From Hibiscus mutabilis (Eukaryota > Streptophyta > Magnoliopsida > Malvales > Malvaceae), in contig CM033745.1 of the NCBI GenBank assembly GCA_019671005.1, positions 46,619,241-46,683,240 of the forward strand: 64,000 nucleotides of DNA, in the 5' to 3' direction. The translations under genes were made by a program, and so were the position numbers. Under the pieces are notes generated by a model, which saw only the letters and a program-made list of their open reading frames with translations, ran no database searches and was not told where the DNA came from. Positions 56,621 to 64,000 of the stretch are shown here, one piece after another (the first letter of the stretch is position 1; every line of letters starts with the position of its first letter).

Positions 56621-57842
56621 GAGATCAAGAGAGAGGTGAAGATAGGACTGCTTTCTCGTCAAAAACTAGAAAAGAGCTGATTGACTTGTTGCAGAGTTCA
56701 AAGATGTCTTCGCCTAGTCATATCAAGACATGCCAGGATTGAATACCGACATAGTTGTACATAAATTTCCCATAAAGCCAGAATGTAAATTGGTTCAACA
56801 AAAGCTTAGAAGATTGAGACCAGAGATGGTACTTAAGATAAAAGAAAAAGTGAAAAACAGATTGATGCCATCTTTATTGAAGTATCTCGATATCCTGAAT
56901 AGGTGGCTAATATAGTCCCGGTACCAAAGAAAGACGGGAAAGTATGCATGTGTGTGCATTATAGAGATTTGAATAGAGCTAGCCCGAAGGATAACTTTCC
57001 TTTGCCTCACATAGACATCATGGTTGACAATACGTCAGGACATTCGTGGTTCTCTTTCATGGATGGGTTTTTAGGATACAACCTGATAAAATGAACCCAG
57101 AAGATATGGACAAGACGACATTCATAACCCTATGGGGCACATATTGTTACAAAGTAATGCCCTTTGAATAAAGAATGTTGGGGCAACATACCAGCGAGCC
57201 ATGGTAACCCTGTTTCATGACATGATGCACAAAGAGATTGATGTGTATGTGGATGACATGATTTCCAAATCCCAGACTGAGGATGAGCATATCCAGAACC
57301 TGAGAAAATTGTTCTTAAGATTAAAGAAGTACCAATTGAAACTCAATCCCAATAAGTGTACTTTTGGAGGAACATTAGGAAAACTCATGGGATTTTTTGT
57401 CATTAGAAGAGGAATTGAGATAGATCTAGATAAGGTGAAAGCAATTCAGAATTTGCTGCCGCCTAGCTCACAAAAATAAGTTCGAGGATTCCTCGGGAAG
57501 TTGAACTACGTTTCACGTTTTATCTCTCAGTTGACTGATAAATGTGATCCAATCTTCAAATTGCTTAAAAAGAATAATTTGGGAGAATGGGATGAACAAT
57601 GCGAAGAAACATTTGACAAGATTAAGAAATACTTGACGAATGCCCTAATACTAGTTGCATCGGTTCCATACAGACCACTCATTCTTTATTTGATAGTCTA
57701 TGAACACTCAATGGGGTGTGTGTTGGGGAAACATGATGAAACATGGAAGAAAGAAAGAGCCATTTATTATCTAAGCAAAAAGTTTACAGAGTGTGAAGAA
57801 CGGTATTCACCAATTCAAAAATTGTGTTGTGCTTTGGTTTAG
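56621..57842 (+). pseudogene. Element D reverse transcriptase and RNase H (after C)
   Basis: Resumes D's frame after C with 'REVKIGTAFSSKTRKELIDLL'-like sequence. RT blocks are 'ANIVPVPKKDGKVCMCVHYRDLNRASPKDNFPLPHID' (YRD with VHYRD, where C has IDYRD) and YVDD at 57246-57257 ('DVYVDDMISKS'). RNase H has 'LILYLIVYEHSMGCVLGKHDE' and 'IYYLSKKFTECEERYSPIQKLC', ending at a TAG near 57840. Breaks: shifts near 56715 and 56880, TGA-containing text near 57092-57170, and TAA near 57477. Confidence 0.85.
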
Positions 57843-58606
57843 GTGACTCGTAGACTCAGACAGTACATGTTATACCCCACTACTTGGTTGATATCTCGGT
57901 TCGACCTATTGAAGTTTCTAATGGCAGCACCAGCATTGACAGGGAGATTGGCTCATTGGCAAATGTTGTTGTCAGAATTCGACATTGTATATGGAAGCCA
58001 GAAGCAATAAAAGAAAGCGCCATAGTAGATTTCCTGGCAAGTCGTGCTTCAGATGATTATGAGCCTTTGAATTTTGATTTCTCATATGAGGACATGATGA
58101 ATGTCTCCATGGAAGAAAACGAAATCTCAGATAAGGAAGCTTGGAAACTGTATTTTGATGGAGTTGTTAATGCCCTAGGACGAGGAATTGGGGAAGTATT
58201 GATCTCTCCCCACAATATGCATTACCCTTTTACAAGCAAGTTAGAATTCCTTTGCACTAACAACACGGCAGAATATGAAGCCTATGTTATGGGCTTGCAA
58301 GCTGCTATTGAAAGAAGAATAGAAAGTTTGAAAGTATACGAAGATTTAGCACTGGTCATTTATCAGCTCTGAGGAGAGTGGGAAACAAAAGATACTAAAT
58401 TGATTAAGTATCGAAAGTTGATCCTTGAAATGATAAAAGAATTCAAAGAAATTACTTTCGCGTATATCCCCAGGGAAGATAACCAGATGGCGGATGCTTT
58501 AGCTACATTGGATTCAGTATTTTTGGCCAACAGACCTAAAAATATGATGCAAATTCAAATGCAAAGTTACAACACCTATGCTCACTATTATAGCATAGAG
58601 GAATAG
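57843..58606 (+). pseudogene. Element D second (archaeal-type) RNase H
   Basis: Acidic motifs 'WKLYFDGVVNALGRG', 'NNTAEYEAYVMGL', 'VYEDLALVIYQL' (C has GDS), then TGA at about 58370 and, in the same frame, 'GEWETKDTKLIKYRK' and 'YIPREDNQMADALATL'. The only clear break inside the domain is that TGA. Confidence 0.82.
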
Positions 58607-59846
58607 ACAGATGGAAATCCATGGTATCTCGATATTTTGCAGTACTTCAAATACCAAACTTATCCCAAGGAGGTGAATGATAGTGACAAAAGAACCATTA
58701 GAAGAATGGCCTCAGGATATGTGCTTGATGGGGAAATTCTATACAAACGAAGCAAATATCAAGTTTTATTGAGATGTGTCAATTCTCAAGAAGCCAAGGG
58801 AAATTCTGATAGAAGTACACGACGGAATTTTTGGAACGCATGCTAATGGCTTTGCAATGGCTAGGAAAATAATGAGATATGATTACTACTGGTCAACTAT
58901 GGAGGGAGATTGCATTGAATATGCTAAGAAGTGTCACAAGTGCCAAATATACGTTGATAGAATAAATGTTCCACCTGTACCTTTACATACGATGAACTTG
59001 CCATGGCCTTTTGCAATTTGGGGCATGAATGTCATTGGTCAAATTCACCCCAAAGCCTTTAATGGTCATCGTTTCATCCTTGTGGTTATTTATTATTTTA
59101 CCAAATGGGTGGAAGCAGCTGCATATGCCAATATCACCAGATCAACCGTTTGTAAATTCTTGAAAAAGAGATCATCTGTCGATACGGATTACCAGAAAGA
59201 ATTATTACTGATAATGCCACCAACTTCGACAAAAAAGTAATAATATAAGAGTGTGAGCAATTCAAAATTATTCATCACAATTCTGTGACTTACCGCCCTA
59301 AGATGAATGGGGCAATGGAGGCGGCAATAAAAAATATTAAGAAGATTATATACAAAACGAAAGACACATACAAAGATTGGCACGAGAAGTTTCTATTTGC
59401 TTTGTTCGCATATCGGACTTATGTACGAACGTCTACTAGGGCAACACCATATTCCTTAGTCTACGGGACAGAGGCAGTACTCCAAATAGAGGTTGAAATT
59501 CTATCAATTCAAGTTTTATCTAAACTGAAGCTAGATGACGCGGAATGGGTGCAGGTTCAGTTTGACTAGTTGAACCTTATCGAGGAAAAGAGGCTGAAAG
59601 CTATCTGTCACAGCCAAATGTACCAGAAAATAATGATACAGGCTCATGCCCAGAGAATTCCGAGAGGGCAATCTAGTGCTAAAAAAGATCTTGCAAATAC
59701 ATCGAGATTTCCATGGGAAATGGATGCCTAACTGGAAGGGGCCATATGTTGTTAAAAAGGCCTTCTCCAGAGAAGCATTGATCTTAACTAAAATGGATGG
59801 TGAAGAGTTGCAGAAGCTGGTGAACTCGGATTCAGTTAAGAAATAA
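58607..59846 (+). pseudogene. Element D integrase
   Basis: Zinc-binding end: 'HDGIFGTHANGFAMAR' and 'CIEYAKKCHKCQIY' (H,H,C,C), in a frame shifted from the upstream part near 58790. Core: 'WGMNVIGQIHPKAFNGHRFILVVIYYFTKW', where the first catalytic Asp of C (IDYFTKW) reads Tyr; 'LLLIMPPTS' shows that the second motif (TDNA in C) has been lost to a frameshift near 59170; the third, 'NGAMEAAIKN', keeps Glu. The tail 'FHGKWMPNWKGPYVVKKAF' ends at 59846. Confidence 0.83.
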
Positions 59847-60174
59847 TATGCCAGAAGAATTTAAAAAAGAGATTGGAAAAGAAGAAAAAAGAAAAAAAGC
59901 GAAGTGAAAAACCAAAAAGGGCATTTCGCAAAATGAAATATCTATGGTGAAAACCCAAAAGGGCACCTTAGATATTTAAAAAAAAGAGAGAAAAGAAGAA
60001 GAAAAAAAAAGAAAAGGAGGGTTCAAGATGAAAACCCGCAAAGGGCTTCTTGAAACTAAAGGAGGATCTGGGTTGAAAACCCGTAAAGGGCAACTTAGAA
60101 ATGTGAGAATAGACATCCAGCAATCAGAACCTCTTGGACACCTAGTATTTCGAAAGAGATTTCACATCTGTAAA
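59847..60174 (+). other. 3' untranslated region of element D, cut by E
   Basis: Very purine-rich (AAGAAGAAAAAA runs) with 'gaaaacccaaaagggcac' and 'gaggatctgggttgaaaacccg' motifs as in C. No ORF. E begins at 60175. Confidence 0.6.
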
Positions 60175-60512
60175 TGTTAGATTATCCGATAGAGTTAGAG
60201 TCCTTATGTAAATAGTAGTTTAAATTAAAGTTTAAAGATAGAGTTAGAGTCCTCATGTAAATAGTAGTTTAAATTAAAGTTTACTTCCTAAAAGATAGAG
60301 TTAGATGTCTTGTGTACTTAGGACTCCTAATTGTAACTAAAGTCCAATACTTGAGTCTATAAATTCACTGTAAAGGGATGTAATTTTTTGGAAAATATTC
60401 AATAACAGAAAATCAATTCTGTTTTCTTCTTCTTTTCTGCAGAAACTTAAATTCTGCTTTATTTTTATGCGTTAATTAGTTTTTCCTAAAGCTAGAAAAT
60501 TGCTTTTCTACA
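60175..60512 (+). repeat. 5' LTR of element E (338 bp) with internal 49-bp repeat
   Basis: TGTTAGATTATCC ... TTGCTTTTCTACA. Two tandem copies of a 49-bp unit 'gatagagttagagtcct..' begin at 60188 and 60237, with a partial third at 60294. The TATA box TATAAATTC is at 60358. Confidence 0.83.
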
Positions 60513-60523
60513 TGGTATCAGCC
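60513..60523 (+). other. Primer-binding site of element E
   Basis: TGGTATCAGCC; the first nine bases match the copia initiator-Met site (B has TGGTATCAGAGC). The match breaks after TGGTATCAG, close to where gag sequence is missing. Confidence 0.75.
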
Positions 60524-60550
60524 TAACATCGATCCTAGTTAGAATTCTTA

Positions 60551-60982
60551 ATGGGATCCCTTTCGACAACCTTTGAGATGCTATCCATAGCAGAGCAGGC
60601 TGCTGGATTGGAGTTTTTTCCAGAAATTTCAGGTTCGACAGTAACCTGTGAAGCAAATTTAGCCCTCGTGGAGGATACAAGCATACAGAATACTTGTTCT
60701 CCTACTGCACTTTTTTCTACCAAAGGTGCATCAGCATGGATCATCGACTCTGGAGCATCTGATCACATGACTGGTAACAGGGAATTATTCCTTAGTTTTT
60801 CTGATTCATCTTCTACAAGTTCTATTAAAACAGCCGATGGCTCTTTCTCTCCTATCAAAGGAAGTGGCTCAGTCCTCATTAACGATAATTTGTTGCTTGA
60901 AGATGTTTTGTTTGTGCCTAATCTCGCCTGCAATCTCATCTCTGTTAGTAAACTCTCCAAGAATTTGAAGTGTTCATTCTGA
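60551..60982 (+). pseudogene. Element E protease
   Basis: Copia aspartic protease with D-S-G-A (GAC at 60746) in 'WIIDSGASDHMTGN', then 'SSIKTADGSFSPIKGSGSV', 'LEDVLFVPNLACNLISVSKL'. The ATG at 60551 is probably a chance start created where gag was lost. A TGA at 60980 stops the frame; homology continues ('LGTASLQNGLYVSE'). Confidence 0.8.
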
Positions 60983-61106
60983 GCCATCAATCTGGTTGTT
61001 TTTTGCAGGCAATGAATTCGAGGAATATGCTTGGCACTGCTAGCTTGCAAAATGGTCTCTATGTCTCGGAAATCAACCATCTACCCTATCAAATACTTCT
61101 TGCTCT

Positions 61107-61860
61107 TTGACTTCTTTAGGGCAAATTGATAATATAATGTTATGGCATTTTAGGTTAGGGCATCCTAATTTTCATTATCTTGCTAAATTATTCCCTGAAT
61201 TATTTGTTAATAGAAAACCAAGTTCTTTTAAATGCCATATATGTCCTCTCGCTAAACAGACAAAAGCATCCTATTTACCATCTTCCTACAAACCTTCCCA
61301 ACCTTTTTCATTAATTCATAGTGATGTTTGGGGTCCTTCTCGAGTGAAGAATGTAACTGGTAGTAGGTGGTTTGTCACTTTTATTGATGATCATAGTAGA
61401 ACAACTTGGGCATATTTGTTAAGGGATAAATCAAGTAGCCTCTGTTTTTGAGAAATTTTACAATATGGTTGAAACCCAATTTGGAAGTAAAATTCAGATC
61501 TTCAAATCTGATAATGGGAGTGAATATTTTACCAAGTCCTTGGGGGAATTTTTTAACAAAAAGGGATTGTTCAACTTAGCACTTGTGTGGATACACCACA
61601 ACAAAATGGGGTTCTGAGAAAGGAAAAATAGGCATTTGTTGGAGGTAACTAGGTCTTTGATGTTCACTAGTAATATTCCTAAGTATTTGTGGGGTGAGGC
61701 TTTGTTAACTGCAACCTATCTCATTAATCGAATGCCCAGTAAGGTTTTGCAATACAGAACACCTAGAGCTGTTTTTTGGAGAGTTACCCCAATTTTAAAC
61801 CTTTGTCCTCTATTCTCCCTTTTGAGTTTTTGGTTGCCTTTGTGTTTGTGAAAGATTATG
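61107..61860 (+). pseudogene. Element E integrase
   Basis: HHCC block 'WHFRLGHPNFHYLAKLF...KCHICPLAKQTK'. Catalytic 'HSDVWGPSRV' and 'FIDDHSRTTWAYLL', then TGA near 61449 with a shift. The second acidic motif ('FKSDNGSEYF', near 61505) and the third ('PQQNGVLRKEK', near 61590, where V-x-E-R-K is usual) lie in other frames. 'LLEVTRSLMFTSNIPKYLWGEALLTATYLINR' follows (61630-61740). Confidence 0.82.
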
Positions 61861-62276
61861 TTCCCTCTAGGTCAAAACTTGACCCCAGATCCTTGAAGTG
61901 TGTTTTGGTCGGGTATTCTTCACTTAAGAAGGGCTACAAATGTTATCATCCTCCTTCTCAGAAATTTTTTACTTCCTTGGATCTCACTTTTTTTGAACAG
62001 GAACCTTATTTCCCTGCGGCTGCAAATCAGGGGGAGAATTGTGATGTTTTTCAGCCTCCTACCAATCAGGTTTATCCTTCTTTACCTTCAGAGTTATTAC
62101 CTACTAATAATCCTTTGTTATTTGAACCCCATACTCCTTTAAACCCTTCTACTTCTTCACCTACTATTACACCTACAGCTTCCCATCCTTCACCTATTGT
62201 TACTACTCCTCAGAATTCACCCAAACCTTCCTCACAAACCCCTCAGCCTCCTAAGCAATTGAAAGTTTATACGTAA
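61861..62276 (+). pseudogene. Element E pol linker (Pro/Ser/Thr-rich)
   Basis: 61776-62276 is open. 'LKCVLVGYSSLKKGYKCYHP' is the typical copia segment after integrase, followed by a low-complexity Pro/Thr/Ser stretch. It ends in TAA at 62274-62276, with the RT frame continuing in phase. Confidence 0.72.
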
Positions 62277-64000
62277 AAAACAGTAAAACTATTCCAGACT
62301 GTTTTGCAATCTGACACTTGCCGAGAATTGGACTTGAATTCAGTTGCCAATGAAAATGATGGAGGTAATGTTCTAGCCGAGATTCCCTCTCATTTACTTG
62401 AATTTGATTATTTGCCTATTGCTAAAAGGAAAGGGATAAGACAATGTACAAAACACCCCATTCAGAGGTATGTTGCTTATGGTAATCTAATGCCATCATT
62501 TAAGGCTTTTACAGCTTGCTTAGATAAAGAACATATACCTAACACTATTGAGGAGGCTCTAAAAGATTCTAAGTGGAGAAGGGCTGTTAAAGAGGAGATT
62601 GAAGCACTTGAAAAGAATGATACTTGGACCATTACAGATCTTCCACAAGGCAAGAAACCAGTCGGATGCAAATGGGTGTTCGCCATAAAATACAACTCGA
62701 TGGCAGTATACAGGAGGTATAAAGCAAGGTTGGTGGCCAAGGGTTTTACTCAAACCTATGGAATTGATTATAATGAGACCTTTGCTCCTGTAGCTAAACT
62801 AAATACAATTAGAGTTCTCTTAAGCTTGGCTGTAAACAAGGACTGGAAGCTTCATCAACTTGACATTAAGAATGCCTTTCTTAATGGAAAATTGGAAGAA
62901 GAAGTGTACATGAGAGTGCCTTCGGGCTTGAAGTCAGTAAAAGGAGATCAGAAAGTTTGCAGACTTAATAAATCCATCTATGGTTTGAAGCAGTCACCTA
63001 GAGCCTGGTTTGACAGATTCACCAAGGTGATTTTAGAAAATGGATACAAACAATCCTTGGCAGATCACACTCTCTTCATTAAGGTAACCTCTAGCAATAA
63101 AAGGGTTATTTTAATAGTATATGTGGATGACATTATTCTGACAGGTGATGATGATGAAGAGATAAGTCACTTGAAAGGGTTGTTAAATACACAGTTTGAA
63201 ACAAAAGACCTAGGAAAGCTCAGATACTTTTTAGGCATGGAGGTTGCTAGGTCGAGCAAAGGTCTAGTGATAAACCAGAGAAAATATGTTCTTGATCTAC
63301 TTAATGAAGCAGGAATGATGGGATGCAAACCAGTTGATACTCCCATGGAAGCAGGCTTAAAATTCAATAGAGAGGACACAAGCCCTAAAGCTGATAAGGG
63401 TAAATTTCAGAGGTTAGTGGGAAAATTGATTTATTTGTCATTAACCAGACCAGACATTGCTTTTCCAGTTAATATTATCAGTCAACACATGACTGATCCA
63501 AGGGAAGATCACATGGAAGCTGCAATTAGAATTTTGAGATACTTGAAAGGGACACCAGGGCATGGATTGCTATTTAAAAAGACTCGAGAAAGGATTTGTT
63601 CAGATTTATTGATTCAAGTTGGGCAAACGAACGGCGAAGAAAGAAGATCAACTAGTGGTTACTGCTCCTTTGTTTGGGGAAATCTAGTGACCTGGAGGAG
63701 TAAGAAACAAACAGTTGTATCTAGAAGCAGTGCTGAAGCAGAATATAGGGCTTTAGCATTGGGAATGTGTGAAGGAATTTGGTTGTTAAAGCTATTAAAG
63801 GAGCTAAATGTGAACCAAGATGAGAAGTTTGAGATTTTTTGTGATAATCAGTCCACCATACAAATTGCTCGAAATCCAGTCCACCATGATAGGACTAAAC
63901 ATGTGGAGATTGACAGGCATTTTATCTCAGAAAAGATTACTAGTGGGACAGCTTCTTTATCTTATGTTCCTCTGAGAAGAACAAGTGGCAGATGTACTTA
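62277..64000 (+). CDS. Element E reverse transcriptase and RNase H, open to window edge
   Basis: In phase with the linker and free of stops to 64000 as far as I can read (about 574 codons). RT blocks: 'KPVGCKWVFAIKY', 'RYKARLVAKGFTQTYGIDYNETFAPVAK', 'LHQLDIKNAFLNGKLEEEVYM' and 'IYGLKQSPRAWFDRF', with YVDD near 63120. RNase H: 'RRSTSGYCSFVWG', 'SRSSAEAEYRAL', 'CDNQSTIQIARNPVHHDRTKHVEIDRHF'. Two short stretches (around 62695-62712 and 63600-63640) read wrongly in frame but correctly one base off, so compensating indels keep the frame open; the second removes the first RNase H Asp motif. Not likely active. Confidence 0.85.

Larger units (their letters stand above)
34990..60174 (+). mobile_element. 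Element D: Tat/Ogre-type retrotransposon, split by C and flanked by B and E insertions
   Basis: The internal region of D in order: PBS, leader, ORF1 (35657-37771), gag remnant, protease, a linker with an intron-like acceptor, then C (40845-56620). RT, RNase H, second RNase H and integrase follow at 56621-59846, then a purine-rich 3' UTR that E interrupts at 60175. Joining across C is supported by the GAGAT duplication and by protein homology to C on both sides. D's 5' LTR lies at 22809-34986 around B; its 3' LTR is outside the window. Confidence 0.85.
60175..64000 (+). mobile_element. Element E: Ty1/copia retrotransposon without gag, cut by right edge
   Basis: 338-bp LTR (60175-60512), PBS TGGTATCAG, then almost directly protease, integrase, RT and RNase H, in copia order; no gag. 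The 3' LTR lies outside the window. It is inserted in D's 3' UTR. A few stops and shifts are present. Confidence 0.88.

Noticed and set aside
1..64000. tRNA, rRNA or conserved host genes
   Set aside because: I looked for tRNA-like A/B boxes beyond the PBS sequences and for plant gene families, and found none I could support; every long frame belongs to a retrotransposon.

Overview
This window is repeat-dense plant (eudicot) DNA and I see no convincing host gene in it. It is built from LTR retrotransposons nested inside each other. The dominant family is a large Ty3/gypsy element of the Tat/Ogre type: LTRs of about 2.3-2.8 kb, an extra ORF1 upstream of gag, a primer-binding site (PBS) that appears to match the 3' end of a tRNA-Arg, and a second (archaeal-type) RNase H between RNase H and integrase. 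Its ORF1 and pol resemble families I know from Malvaceae such as cotton, so a malvaceous host is my best guess. That is inference only.

Minus-strand stack, left side. Element A (1-8604, running off the left edge) lies inside ORF1 of element A2 (8605-12590). A2 interrupts a minus-strand chromovirus-like LTR (12591-14379). That LTR in turn appears to interrupt an older Tat-like LTR, X (14380-16819), which carries a 1-kb internal tandem duplication. A is the least damaged member: its ORF1 has one in-frame stop.

Plus-strand part. Element F (16869-22097) is an internally deleted chromovirus with 1.8-kb LTRs and little more than an integrase, which contains a clean 66-bp GT-AG intron-like insert. 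A short unclassified stretch with palindrome modules (22098-22808) leads into element D, a Tat/Ogre copy that spans most of the rest of the window. D has been split three times. Element B, a SIRE-like Ty1/copia (23306-33175), sits in D's 5' LTR. Element C, a Tat/Ogre copy (40845-56620), sits just before D's reverse transcriptase with a 5-bp target duplication. Element E, a gag-less Ty1/copia (60175 to the right edge), sits in D's 3' untranslated region.

Most notable signals: (1) a regular 30-bp module made of two 10-bp GTATCGATAC-like palindromes separated by about 10 bp, repeated in both LTRs of B, upstream of B's third ORF, and in a separate sequence left of D; (2) an ORF downstream of B's pol with its own TATA box and an apparent 5'UTR intron; (3) the short intron inside F's integrase; (4) a leader hairpin in A, A2 and C whose stem changes in a compensatory way.

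All coding regions except the terminal, edge-cut ones carry stops or frameshifts, so the proteins are annotated as pseudogenes. Breaks are described but not repaired. LTR boundaries were set by eye from paired copies, TG...CA ends, PBS positions and flanking duplications.
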